Below are positions 10,552 through 19,065 of a DNA stretch of 64,000 bases, piece by piece. Origin of the DNA: CAHJXF01 sp038240015 (GTDB taxonomy: Bacteria; Pseudomonadota; Gammaproteobacteria; Burkholderiales; Burkholderiaceae_D); the NCBI GenBank assembly GCA_038240015.1, contig JBBSEF010000008.1:1-64000 (forward strand), given 5' to 3'. Position 1 is the first letter of the stretch; each line of letters begins with the position of its first letter. A model generated the notes under the pieces. That model did not search any database, had not been told where the DNA came from, and was given only the letters and a program-made list of their open reading frames with translations. Position numbers and translations under genes: made by a program.

Positions 10552-10809
10552 TCAATGCGCGGCGTCGGGACGCGTCCCCTGTGCCGACTCGTCGGCGCTC
10601 CAGATTTGGTCGGGGCGAATTTCCGTTGCGTTCGGCACGCCCGCGGGCATCACGACCGCGTCGGCCGCAGTGCTATCCGACCACGCGGAGCTGGCGAAGG
10701 GTCCGTCGCCCAGGGTCAGTCCAAGGGTTCCGAAAAGAGCGACTGCAACCAGGGTCAGGACCGCGAGCACGCTGCCGTCCGCATCGCGAAAAATATGATC
10801 GACTTTCAT
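10552..10809 (-). CDS. Small hypothetical single-pass membrane protein
   Basis: This 85-residue protein is of unknown family. It starts with a short charged region (MKVDHIFRDADG), followed by one hydrophobic segment, SVLAVLTLVAVALFGTLGLTL, and an acidic, Ala-rich exported or periplasmic tail with no cysteines. The start is supported by an excellent Shine-Dalgarno sequence, GGAGGT, spaced correctly before the ATG. That is the main reason to call it real. Function unknown; the layout (cytoplasmic head, one helix, outer tail) could also be an uncleaved signal anchor. Confidence 0.6.
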   Translation of the reverse strand: MKVDHIFRDADGSVLAVLTLVAVALFGTLGLTLGDGPFASSAWSDSTAADAVVMPAGVPNATEIRPDQIWSADESAQGTRPDAAH

Positions 10810-10963
10810 GGGACACCTCCGCTGAACGAGCCGGCATCTGCCGGTGAATTCAGCTTAGGTGAACGCGGCTAACGGATTACCCACATATTGCCGCGTAGCC
10901 GCGGCAATATTCACGCGCAGCCAGCGGGAACCGCGCGGACGCGAGGGATGCCGCTGTCCCCGG

Positions 10964-12358
10964 TCAACGAAGCAGGCGTCGCTGCCGATCAGGAAGCCGC
11001 AACACCTGTTCGGCCTTCGATGCCGACTGCGGAGCCTCCTGCGATGACGCCGTGGCCGGACACGTGCCGGTGCTGCGATAAGCGATCGCCGCGGCCAGCC
11101 GTCCTTCGTTGACATCGCCCAACGCATGACCGAAGTCGTCGGGCACCACGCAGGTCGGCGCGAAGCCGGTGGTGTAGTCGCCGAAGCCGAGATTATTCAC
11201 GCCCTGGAACTGGATCGCGAAATATGCCTTGCCGCAGTTGTTGGTCTGAATGAATCCGTAAGGCTTGCCGCAGGTCGTACCGCCAATGCGGATCACCGAC
11301 AGGAACGGGGTGAGCCCGTTGATGATCGACTCGCTCGCAGAGCACGTACCCGGTGCAGTGATCACGAACACGCGCGAGAGGTCCAGCGTCGGCAGCACCT
11401 GTCCGGTGGTGGCGGTGGTGTAGAACGGAAAGGTGTTCGCAGGGCTGTTGGTCTTCTCGGGATGCTTGTCGTTGTAGAGCAGCTTTTCGAATGTTGCATT
11501 GGCCACGATCGCATTGCCGCCGATCATGCGCGCGAGCTCGCTGGCGATGTAGAGAAAGCCGCCACCGTTGTAGCGGATGTCGAGCACCAGGTCGTTGATG
11601 CCCGCGGCCTTGAGAGTCGTGACGGCCGCGATCAACGCGGCTTCGGACGTGGCGATGTGATCGTTGAAGAGGAGATAGCCGACCTTTGCACCGCCTGCGA
11701 CGTTGAGCACCTGCACGTTGGGCACCGGGTTCTCGGTGACATTGGCTGAAACGATCGTGATGTCGCGCGACACTGTTTGCCCCGCATCGACGACCGTCAG
11801 CGCAAGCGAAACGCCGGCGCTGGCGGGAAACAGAAATGCATTGAGCTGGGTGCGCGTCAATTGCGAAACGGGCGTACCCGCAACCACGGTGATGTCGGCG
11901 CCCCGCGTCACGTTCTGCGCGGCGAGCGGGCCGCTCGCATCGACGAAGCCGATGCGCAGATGAGCATTCGCGTCGAAAACGAATTCAGCGCCGTAGCCGA
12001 TGTTCTGCCCTGCGTTGAAGAAGGCATCGGCGACCGATTGCGGTTCGACGAACGAGAAGCGGTCTTTGGACTTGACCAGCAGCGCCCTGAAATAGTCTTC
12101 GGGCGTTGCGTAGGCGTTGGGGTCCACCAGCACGATGTCGCGATAGAACAGGTACACGTCGTTCAGATGCGCGAGCTCCCAGGCTTTTTCGCCTGCGGGA
12201 GTGCAGATGTTGGCGAGCTGCTCGACGCTGGGCGGCGCGGCAGATACCGGTGCACTGGAACTGCCGCCGCCACCGCCTCCCCCCCCACATGCGGCAAGCA
12301 GCAGCAGCGGCACGAGCAAACAGACGAGTGGTCGACGGTTGATGATGTTTGACGGCAT
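10964..12358 (-). CDS. S41 (C-terminal processing) family peptidase, lipoprotein
   Basis: This 464-residue lipoprotein has a signal peptide ending LLLLAAC, then a run of Gly and Ser (GGGGGGGGSSS). The C-terminal domain is a tail-specific-protease fold: NDLVLDIRYNGGG, then TCSASESI. Ser340 (first Ser of SASES) and Lys365 (in GKPYGF) are 25 residues apart, exactly the Ser-Lys catalytic dyad spacing of Tsp and D1P. The middle part (ADITVVAGTPVSQLTRTQLNAF) fits a PDZ-like domain. The start at ATG 12358 is chosen because upstream codons overlap the promoter zone of the divergent gene. On the coding strand the Gly run contains eight consecutive G (12279-12286), a possible slippage site. Confidence 0.87.
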   Translation of the reverse strand: MPSNIINRRPLVCLLVPLLLLAACGGGGGGGGSSSAPVSAAPPSVEQLANICTPAGEKAWELAHLNDVYLFYRDIVLVDPNAYATPEDYFRALLVKSKDRFSFVEPQSVADAFFNAGQNIGYGAEFVFDANAHLRIGFVDASGPLAAQNVTRGADITVVAGTPVSQLTRTQLNAFLFPASAGVSLALTVVDAGQTVSRDITIVSANVTENPVPNVQVLNVAGGAKVGYLLFNDHIATSEAALIAAVTTLKAAGINDLVLDIRYNGGGFLYIASELARMIGGNAIVANATFEKLLYNDKHPEKTNSPANTFPFYTTATTGQVLPTLDLSRVFVITAPGTCSASESIINGLTPFLSVIRIGGTTCGKPYGFIQTNNCGKAYFAIQFQGVNNLGFGDYTTGFAPTCVVPDDFGHALGDVNEGRLAAAIAYRSTGTCPATASSQEAPQSASKAEQVLRLPDRQRRLLR

Positions 12359-12462
12359 TCTGGATAGCGACTTTTCAGGACACGCAGTCGCCACATGCGC
12401 ATCCTTGCGGTCGTGGCGCGAGACGTTTACCATCGGCCGCTCGCGGTCACCAGGGAGCCCTC

Positions 12463-12993
12463 ATGAGAATCGTCAAGCGGGTTGTGCTCGCACTCGTCGC
12501 CATCGTGGTCCTGCTCGTCGCCGTCGCCTACGCGCTGCCGTCCCACTACAGCGTGGCTCGATCGATCGAAATCGACGCGCCGCCTTCGAAGATCTATCCG
12601 CTGGTGTCCAATACGCGTGCCTGGAAGCAGTGGTCGGCATGGAACCGACGCGACCCCGGCATGGAGATCATCTACTCGGGCCCGGAGTCCGGAGCCGGCG
12701 CGCAATGGAAGTGGCATAGCAAGAGCGAAGGCGATGGCGAGATGACATTGACCTCGGCCGAGCCGGATCGTCGCATCGGATACAAAATATTTTTTCCGGG
12801 CTTCAACAGCACGGCGGTCGGCGCGATGACTTTCGATGCGATCTCGCCGAAAGCAACGCGCGTGACCTGGACCAACGAAGGCGAACTGGGCAACAACCCG
12901 ATGATGCGCTGGATGGGGCTCGCGATGGACAAGATGGTCGGCAACGACTTTGCGGCCGGCCTCGCCAACCTCAAGACGCTCGCCTCCAGATGA
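12463..12993 (+). CDS. SRPBCC-family membrane-anchored protein
   Basis: This 176-residue protein has one N-terminal membrane helix (VVLALVAIVVLLVAVAYAL) followed by a START-like SRPBCC domain. It shows the usual polyketide-cyclase/dehydrase-like pattern: YSVARSIEIDAPPSKIYPLVSN at the start of the domain, WKQWSAWNRRDPGMEIIYSGP, and a long C-terminal helix DKMVGNDFAAGLANLKTLA. Members bind small hydrophobic molecules; the ligand is unknown. GGGAG precedes the ATG. The gene is divergent from the S41 peptidase and is followed by a terminator hairpin. Confidence 0.8.
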   Translation: MRIVKRVVLALVAIVVLLVAVAYALPSHYSVARSIEIDAPPSKIYPLVSNTRAWKQWSAWNRRDPGMEIIYSGPESGAGAQWKWHSKSEGDGEMTLTSAEPDRRIGYKIFFPGFNSTAVGAMTFDAISPKATRVTWTNEGELGNNPMMRWMGLAMDKMVGNDFAAGLANLKTLASR

Positions 12994-13031
12994 AAAAACA
13001 GTTCGCGCCAAGCCTCGCGAGACGAGGCAAT

Positions 13032-13061
13032 GAAGAAACCCCGCAGGAACGGGGCTTCTTC
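13032..13061. terminator. Bidirectional rho-independent terminator
   Basis: GAAGAAACCCCG-CAGGAA-CGGGGCTTCTTC forms a 12-bp stem with one mismatch and a 6-base loop. It lies between the convergent SRPBCC gene (+) and small lipoprotein gene (-). The outer GAAGAA/TTCTTC arms supply A and T tracts on both sides, so it can act in both directions. Confidence 0.8.
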
Positions 13062-13080
13062 GGTCGCATCCGAGATGCGA

Positions 13081-13314
13081 TCAGGTGCCGGTCGGATCGG
13101 CCGGTGCGGGAGCAACGCCAACGGCGGTGCTTTTCTTTTGCGGGTAGTTGATCCACCGGACCAGGACGCCGCGCCCTCTAGCGGCGTGTTCGATCGCCGA
13201 AACCTTCGCCGTGTCGACGTCGTCGTTGTAAGCGGTGGTGTCCTTGCTGGAAAACGAAGCGCAGCCGCTGATCAATGCAGTGGCGCTTGCTGCGACGATC
13301 AAAACACTTTTCAT
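13081..13314 (-). CDS. Small lipoprotein of unknown function
   Basis: This 77-residue lipoprotein begins MKSVLIVAASATALISGC, a clear signal peptide with lipobox. The mature part is short: CASFSSKDTTAYNDDVDTAKV, then IEHAARGRGVLVRWINYPQKK. GAGGGAG precedes the ATG. The 'AAR.RGV.V.WIN.P' pattern is familiar from small proteobacterial lipoproteins, but no function is known to me. It reads towards the terminator at 13032-13061. Confidence 0.78.
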   Translation of the reverse strand: MKSVLIVAASATALISGCASFSSKDTTAYNDDVDTAKVSAIEHAARGRGVLVRWINYPQKKSTAVGVAPAPADPTGT

Positions 13315-13487
13315 GGCCAGACTCCCTCGAAGGTTGCGCGTTCGACGCGGGGCCGCGATGACTGGTCTCGATCACTGCAAGACCAACACCGCGTCGGTCG
13401 CAAGCGCCTAGGACGACGCTCCTGACGTCGAGTATAGGCTCGGCGTCGGCGTGCGCAAGCCCTTTGTCGCTTCGCGCCCACCCGTTT

Positions 13488-13982
13488 TCAGCGCTTGGGA
13501 GACAGCATCGTTCCCGTGCATTTTCGACTGCCGCAGCGGCATTCGAATTGTTTCTTGAGTTTGGGCGTGTAACGCTCGTCGAGCGTGAGGCCGTAGTTGT
13601 AGTGCAACTCTTCACCGGCCCTGATGTCGCGCAGAGCCGAAATGAAGATACGCGTAGCACCGTTCACATCGACGGTCTCGGCTTCGCAGTTGGGCTCGCA
13701 CGAGTGATTGATCCAGCGCGCCATGTTGCCGTCCACGTTCGCGTCGATGACGGTGTCGTCGTCGATGGAAAAGTAGAACGTGTGGAAGGGCTGCATGGGG
13801 TCGTGCGGATGCCGGCGCAGCGCTTCCGGCCAGCCGATGCGCTCGCCTTTGTATTCGCAAATGCGCTCACCGGCTGCGATATCGCGGGTGGCGACGACGC
13901 CGCGACCGTGGATCGTCGAATCGCGCACGCCGGCCTTGGCGCGTCGGGTCGTTGGGGTCGCGATCTTCGATTGCTTTTTCAT
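13488..13982 (-). CDS. SET-domain protein-lysine methyltransferase
   Basis: This 164-residue protein is almost exactly one SET domain. The pattern is GRGVVATRDIAAGERICEYKGERI at the N-terminus, the hallmark NHSCEPNC at residues 92-99, the catalytic-Tyr region ELHYNYG (Tyr130), and a post-SET zinc-like motif with Cys148, Cys150 and Cys155 (CRCGSRKCTGTM). SET proteins transfer methyl groups from SAM to lysines, on histones in eukaryotes. Bacterial targets are mostly unknown. A basic N-terminal tail (MKKQSKIATPTTRRAKAG) precedes the domain. It starts 30 bases after the stop of the spermidine-synthase-like gene on the same strand, so the two may be co-transcribed. Confidence 0.9.
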   Translation of the reverse strand: MKKQSKIATPTTRRAKAGVRDSTIHGRGVVATRDIAAGERICEYKGERIGWPEALRRHPHDPMQPFHTFYFSIDDDTVIDANVDGNMARWINHSCEPNCEAETVDVNGATRIFISALRDIRAGEELHYNYGLTLDERYTPKLKKQFECRCGSRKCTGTMLSPKR

Positions 13983-14012
13983 GGGGCGGGTCGGTGGAGA
14001 GTGTGAGGCGCT

Positions 14013-16298
14013 TTATTTCAGGATCTTGAATAGATTGTTGAACTGGTCGGTCCACATCGGCAAGCCGGGTATGTCGTCGATCTCTGTCGATGCGTCGAGC
14101 ACGGCATCGCGATCGAGGAAGCCCTCGTTGCGGGTGACGAGCACCCATTCGGAACGCGAGTATTGCTCGTCTTCCGGATCGTCGATCACGTTGATCGCAC
14201 TCAGGCCCGCGTTATCGGCAAGTTGCAAGACGACCGGCGCGAGGTGCAGGAAACGATTCGACACGTGGAAGGCGACGATGCCGTCGGGCTTCAGATGCCT
14301 GAGATAGACGTCGAGCGCTTCGCGCGTGATCAGGTGAACCGGAATCGAGTCGCTCGAAAAGGCATCGACAGCGATCACGTCGAAGGGCATGGCGCTGCCA
14401 TCGGCGAGTTCGCGCTCCATCGACAGGCGCGCATCGCCGAGCACCGGAGTGATCGCGGCCTTGCTGTCCGTCAGGTACGTGAAGTCGCGCCGCGCGACAT
14501 CGAGCACGTCAGGATTCAATTCGTAGATTCGATAACGGTCGCCGGCGTTGCCCCATGCGGTCAACGTTCCCGCGCCCAGTCCGATCATCGCGACGTCGAG
14601 AGGCGCGTGATCGGGCCGTAGTTCGCGCAGTGCGAGCGCGATGCCCGAGCCCGGTCCGTAATAGGTCGTCGGCGTGCGGCGCTTGTCGGGCGCCGTGTAT
14701 TGATCGCCGTGCAGGATCACGCCATGCAACAGGCGTCGTTGTTGCGTCGGCCCGGCCTCGGTCTGCTTGACGCGCAGCGTTCCGTAAAAGTTGCGCGACG
14801 CGTAGAGCGTGTCGTCGGAAAGGAAGTTGAAGTACTTGCCTCCGTAGAAGCCGGTGCACGCGAACGCTGCAACGGCGATCGCAAGCGGCCATTTGCGCCA
14901 GGCCGCGACGATCGAGATCACCGCAGCCGCGATCAAGAGGACCACGATGAACGCCGTCGAGTCGTGACCCGGTATCGACATGCGCTGCGATGCGAATAGG
15001 GATTCGTCCGTCGCGATCAAGACCAGCGCCGCGACCAATGCACCGAGCGCGGCGCCGATCGCCCAGGCGGCCGGTCGCCGCTCGCGCACCGCGAACAGTG
15101 CGAGCGCGCATACGCCGATCAGCGCGAGAGGTGTCTCCCAATAGTTGTTGAAGAGTTTCGGTGCGACGAGCGCGACGAACAGACCGCCGATCGCACCGCC
15201 TGCGGAGAGACACAGATAGAACTGCGTCAGAAAGGCGGGTGCGGGTTTGCTCGCGGCGAGCTCGCCGTGACAGAACACGCACGCGAAGAAGAGACCGATC
15301 GAGAAGATCGGGATCGCCGCATAGAGGTTCAGTACCCCCCGATGCGTGCTCAATGCCCACGCCATCACGATCACCGCGGCAAGGATGGGTCCCAGCCACC
15401 AACGGCGCGCATACCATCCACGGCCTTCGCGGCCTTCGAATACGACGACGAACGACAACAGATACAACGACAACGGCAGCACCCACAAGAAGGGAATCGA
15501 CGCGATGTTCTGCGTGATGTGATTCGTCAGCGCGAGCAACAGCATCGAGCCGAGCGCAGCGCAGACCAGCCAGAACGCATAGCGCCTCACGGCCGGCGCT
15601 TCGCTTGCATCGATTGCGCTTGCGTCGATCGCGCTTGAACTGGTCTCATGCGCAACCTCTTGATGCGCGTCCTCGTCGCGTACGGCCTCGCGATCGACTT
15701 CGACCGAGTCGCGCGCGCGAATGCGCCATGCGCAGGCCGCGCATGCCAGCGCGAACAGCACATAGGCTGCGCTCCATCCCCACGCTTGTCCTTTGAGCGT
15801 CGCAAACGGCTCGACGACGAACGGATAGATCAGCAAGCCGACGAGCGAACCCGCGTTCGACAACGCGAACAAGCGATAGACGCTGGCGGAGCCGGACGCG
15901 TGGAGGCGATCGTCGGCGAACCACTTCTGGATCAAGGGACCGGTGGACGAAAGCAGGAAGTAGGGCAAGCCTATGGTCGCGGCGAGAAGGCCGACGATAC
16001 GCCACGTTGGATCGGAGTCGGGTGCGGGCTTCCACGCGCCCGACGCGAGGATCGGCAGCGTGACGAGGCTGACCGCGAGCAGCGCGATGTGCAGCAATGC
16101 CTGCGTGCGCGGCGAACGTCGCGTGAGTCCGTGCGCGTAGGCATAGCCGGCGAGCAGTGCAGCCTGAAAGAACACCACGCACATCGTCCAGACCGCGGCC
16201 GAGCCGCCGAACCACGGCAGGATCTGCTTCGCGATGATGGGCTGAACGAGGAACAGCAGGAACGCGGACGTGACGATCGTGATGGCGTACAGGATCAT
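14013..16298 (-). CDS. Fused MFS-like membrane / spermidine synthase-like protein
   Basis: This 761-residue protein has about a dozen hydrophobic segments in its first 500 residues (for example ITIVTSAFLLFLVQPIIAKQ, then WTMCVVFFQAALLAGYAYAHGL). A cytosolic spermidine-synthase-type Rossmann domain follows. The SAM-like pocket is VAMIGLGAGTLTAWG, with YELNPDVLDVAR, and the domain ends with DVIAVDAFSSDSIPVHLITREALDVY. Known members are annotated 'fused MFS/spermidine synthase'; few have been tested. The start is the ATG at 16298; codons upstream are Arg-rich and unlikely to be translated. A charged loop at about residues 215-250 contains a short DASAIDASAIDAS repeat. Substrate unknown. Confidence 0.85.
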   Translation of the reverse strand: MILYAITIVTSAFLLFLVQPIIAKQILPWFGGSAAVWTMCVVFFQAALLAGYAYAHGLTRRSPRTQALLHIALLAVSLVTLPILASGAWKPAPDSDPTWRIVGLLAATIGLPYFLLSSTGPLIQKWFADDRLHASGSASVYRLFALSNAGSLVGLLIYPFVVEPFATLKGQAWGWSAAYVLFALACAACAWRIRARDSVEVDREAVRDEDAHQEVAHETSSSAIDASAIDASEAPAVRRYAFWLVCAALGSMLLLALTNHITQNIASIPFLWVLPLSLYLLSFVVVFEGREGRGWYARRWWLGPILAAVIVMAWALSTHRGVLNLYAAIPIFSIGLFFACVFCHGELAASKPAPAFLTQFYLCLSAGGAIGGLFVALVAPKLFNNYWETPLALIGVCALALFAVRERRPAAWAIGAALGALVAALVLIATDESLFASQRMSIPGHDSTAFIVVLLIAAAVISIVAAWRKWPLAIAVAAFACTGFYGGKYFNFLSDDTLYASRNFYGTLRVKQTEAGPTQQRRLLHGVILHGDQYTAPDKRRTPTTYYGPGSGIALALRELRPDHAPLDVAMIGLGAGTLTAWGNAGDRYRIYELNPDVLDVARRDFTYLTDSKAAITPVLGDARLSMERELADGSAMPFDVIAVDAFSSDSIPVHLITREALDVYLRHLKPDGIVAFHVSNRFLHLAPVVLQLADNAGLSAINVIDDPEDEQYSRSEWVLVTRNEGFLDRDAVLDASTEIDDIPGLPMWTDQFNNLFKILK

Positions 16299-16479
16299 CG
16301 GTTTCGATATACGACGGCGCGGCGACGGCGCGTTGCGTGGGTACGGGATGGAGCGGCGATTGTAAGCGCGGCTGTGCGCGCCACTACGAAATCGTTCAGG
16401 CCGGTCGCGAAATCCGCACCGCTTCATTCATGTCCGAAAACGGCTAGTGGCAGTGAACTCGCGCGCGTATAAAGTGGTC

Positions 16480-18090
16480 ATGGACACCGAACATCTCGAC
16501 GCCGACAGTTGCTACAGCGCCATCACCGCGCGCGATGCGCGCTTCGACGGCCTCTTCTTCACCGCGGTCAAGACCACCGGCGTGTATTGCCGGCCGGTCT
16601 GCGCGGCGCGCACGCCGCGGCGAAGCTCGTGCGATTTCTATCGAACCGCCGCCGGCGCCGAGAGAGCGGGATTTCGTCCCTGCCTGCGTTGTCGTCCGGA
16701 ACTCGCGCCGGGACGAGCGGACTTCAACGCGACGCTTGCCGAAGCGATCCTCGCGCACCTGCAGGCGGGCGCGCTCGATGCGGGCACCGGCGAAACACTG
16801 GCGCGCGACATCGGCCTGTCGAGCCGTCAGGTGCGCCGCATCCTGCTAGATCAGTTCGGCGTGACGCCGATCGAAGTCGCGCAGACGCAGCGTCTGTTGT
16901 TCGCCAAGAAGCTGTTGCAGGAAACCGACTTGTCGATGACGCAACTCGCGTTCGCATCGGGCTTTCAAAGCTTGCGCCGCTTCAACGCCGCGTTCCTCGA
17001 ACAGTACGGCCTCGCCCCTTCCCAGTTGCGCCGCGCCGCACGCAGCGACGTTGAGAAATATGCCGCAGTCGACACGTCGAATGATGCCGCCGCCGATGCC
17101 GCAGCGCCGTCCAGCGACGCCGACATCATGCTGCGCCTCGCGTATCGTCCGCCGTTCGATTGGGAAACCATGTGCAAGTACCTCACGCGTCGCGCGACGG
17201 CCGGCGTCGAAAAAGTCGATCGCGTGAAAGGCGAAGCCGTCTATCGCCGCACCGTCTGGTTGAAGACGGAGCACGGGCTCGTCACCGGATGGCTCGCGGT
17301 TTCGCACGGCGCGCGCGAGCGCGCCCTGCGCAAGAGCCACGCGCATGTCCTCACCGTCACGCTGTCGAACGGCTTGCTGCCGGTGCTGATGAGCGCCACG
17401 TTGCGATTGCGCGAGCTGTTCGATCTCGACTGCGACCCGTCGCGCATCGCGGCGCATCTCGCGAACGATCCGCTACTCGCACCAGAAGTCGAGGCCGCGC
17501 CAGGACTTCGCATGCCCGGCGCATGGGACCGGTTCGAGCTCGCATTGCGCGCGGTGCTCGGGCAACAGGTCAGCGTCGTGGGTGCATCGACTTTGTCCGG
17601 GCGCATCGCCGCGCGATTCGGAACCGCGATCGTCACGCCCTTTGCGAGCCTCGATCGCGCGGCGCCGACCGCCGACGTGCTGGCGCATGCGGAGCTTGCC
17701 GACATCGCCGCGATCGGCATGCCGAAGTCGCGCGCGAACACGATACGCGAACTCGCGCGTTTCGCCGCGAACGGCGGCCTGCGGATGGCGCCGGGCACGT
17801 CATGTGACGAGGCCGTCGCAGCGCTCGACGCGGTGCCGGGTATCGGGCCGTGGACCGCGCACTACATCGCAATGCGCGCGCTGCGCTATCCCGATGCGTT
17901 TCCCGCGGGCGATCTGGGCTTGCGCAAGGCGCTGGGCGCACTCGAAGACAGCGACAGAGTACCGAGTGAAACCGCGCTCGAACGGCGCGCCGAAGTATGG
18001 CGGCCGTGGCGCGCCTACGCAGCCGCGACCTTGTGGCACTCACTGTCGCGACATGAAGCTGTCGCAACAAGAAAAGGAAAACGATCATGA
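16480..18090 (+). CDS. Ada/AlkA fusion: methylphosphotriester regulator with 3-methyladenine DNA glycosylase
   Basis: This 536-residue protein has three parts. The first is an N-terminal Ada zinc domain with Cys37, Cys41, Cys68 and Cys71 (YCRPVC and CLRC); Cys37 is expected to accept methyl from phosphotriesters. The second is an AraC-type helix-turn-helix region (LARDIGLSSRQVRRILLDQFG and MTQLAFASGFQSLRRFNAAF). The third is an AlkA-like domain with the helix-hairpin-helix VPGIGPWTAHYIAMRAL and catalytic Asp478 in GDLGLR. It should act both as activator of the adaptive response and as base-excision glycosylase. The ATG at 16480 fits the usual start of the family; a GTG at 16447 is less likely. 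It overlaps ogt by 4 bases (ATGA). Confidence 0.93.
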   Translation: MDTEHLDADSCYSAITARDARFDGLFFTAVKTTGVYCRPVCAARTPRRSSCDFYRTAAGAERAGFRPCLRCRPELAPGRADFNATLAEAILAHLQAGALDAGTGETLARDIGLSSRQVRRILLDQFGVTPIEVAQTQRLLFAKKLLQETDLSMTQLAFASGFQSLRRFNAAFLEQYGLAPSQLRRAARSDVEKYAAVDTSNDAAADAAAPSSDADIMLRLAYRPPFDWETMCKYLTRRATAGVEKVDRVKGEAVYRRTVWLKTEHGLVTGWLAVSHGARERALRKSHAHVLTVTLSNGLLPVLMSATLRLRELFDLDCDPSRIAAHLANDPLLAPEVEAAPGLRMPGAWDRFELALRAVLGQQVSVVGASTLSGRIAARFGTAIVTPFASLDRAAPTADVLAHAELADIAAIGMPKSRANTIRELARFAANGGLRMAPGTSCDEAVAALDAVPGIGPWTAHYIAMRALRYPDAFPAGDLGLRKALGALEDSDRVPSETALERRAEVWRPWRAYAAATLWHSLSRHEAVATRKGKRS

Positions 18091-18629
18091 ACACACTGCG
18101 CTATCTGCGGCACGACAGTCTTATCGGCCCGCTGCTGCTCGCCGCATCGGTGAAAGGCCTGTGCGCCATCTACATGAGCCGTCAACGCCATGTTCCCGAC
18201 GAACCCGAACAGCACTGGATGCCGGTGTCGCGCGACGACACGGCTCAGTTCGCAATCCTCGAGCGCGCGCGCGAGCAACTCGATGAATATTTCGCCGGCA
18301 CGCGCTCGCGCTTCGATCTTCCGCTCGACCTCGTGGGCACCGACTTCCAGCGCAGCGTGTGGGAGGGCCTGTGCTCGATCGGATTCGGCGAGACCATCAG
18401 CTACGGCGAACTCGCGCGACGCATCGGCAATCCGAAAGCCGTGCGCGCGGTAGGTCTTGCCAATGGCCGCAACCCGGTGTCCATCGTCGTGCCGTGTCAT
18501 CGTGTGATCGGCGCCGACGGTTCGATGACGGGATACGGTGGCGGCGTCGATCGCAAACGTTACCTGCTGGCTCTCGAGTCACGTGTGCTGGGCAATTGCG
18601 CGGAGCCCAGGCAGCTCGTTCTCGCATGA
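18087..18629 (+). CDS. ogt: Methylated-DNA-[protein]-cysteine S-methyltransferase
   Basis: This 180-residue suicide repair protein removes O6-alkyl groups from guanine. The active-site motif is IVVPCHRVIG with nucleophile Cys137. The DNA-binding part has FQRSVWEGLCSIGFGETISYGELARRIGNPKAVRAVG, and NGRNP just ahead of the active site is intact. Its ATG overlaps the stop of the Ada/AlkA gene, so translation is probably coupled. Together they form a complete alkylation-repair unit, supplying the methyltransferase half that the Ada fusion lacks. Confidence 0.95.
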   Translation: MNTLRYLRHDSLIGPLLLAASVKGLCAIYMSRQRHVPDEPEQHWMPVSRDDTAQFAILERAREQLDEYFAGTRSRFDLPLDLVGTDFQRSVWEGLCSIGFGETISYGELARRIGNPKAVRAVGLANGRNPVSIVVPCHRVIGADGSMTGYGGGVDRKRYLLALESRVLGNCAEPRQLVLA

Positions 18630-18790
18630 AGCTCGCATCTTGCGATGCGTCGCGCAATGAGGTCGCGCAGTGAAAACTGCGCAGTGAAATCGATACTCAC
18701 ATGCGGCTCGCGACAATCACGGTTCTGGGTTCTAATACGGCTGGACCCTCGCAAGCGTGTGGGATGATTGAAACCGGTCGATGGGAGTCT

Positions 18791-18982
18791 ATGGCCAAGC
18801 CTAATTATCAATACGAGAAACGCCAGAAAGATCTGGCCAAGCAGCGCAAGAAGCAGGAGAAGGAGCAAGAAAAGGCGCTGCGCAAAGCGAACAAGTCCGA
18901 CACGGCGACGACCGGCGACGCTGTCGAGGGCGTCGAAACCGCCGCGCCCGCAACAGACAACGCACAGGAAGCCCCGGCCTGA
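18791..18982 (+). CDS. Small lysine-rich hypothetical protein
   Basis: This 63-residue protein has two distinct halves. The first is a strongly basic helix rich in Lys, Gln and Glu (YEKRQKDLAKQRKKQEKEQ, likely coiled coil). The second is an acidic, Ala/Thr-rich tail that looks disordered (TATTGDAVEGVETAAPATD). GGAG lies 4-7 bases upstream of the ATG at 18791. Small proteins beginning MAKPNYQYEKRQ are, from memory, common in Burkholderiales and uncharacterised. The basic helix could bind nucleic acid or ribosomes; that is only a guess. Confidence 0.7.
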   Translation: MAKPNYQYEKRQKDLAKQRKKQEKEQEKALRKANKSDTATTGDAVEGVETAAPATDNAQEAPA

Positions 18983-19065
18983 CGTTCCGTGCGATTCGGC
19001 CGCGGTTCGTGAAGGCGCTGCGGCGTTGATGATTGCGCCCGCGCCATAGTCCTTCGCGTCCTTCG

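Noticed and set aside
18665..18682. Hairpin GCGCAG-TGAAAA-CTGCGC after ogt as terminator
   Set aside because: A short stem without a following T-run; too weak to call a terminator.
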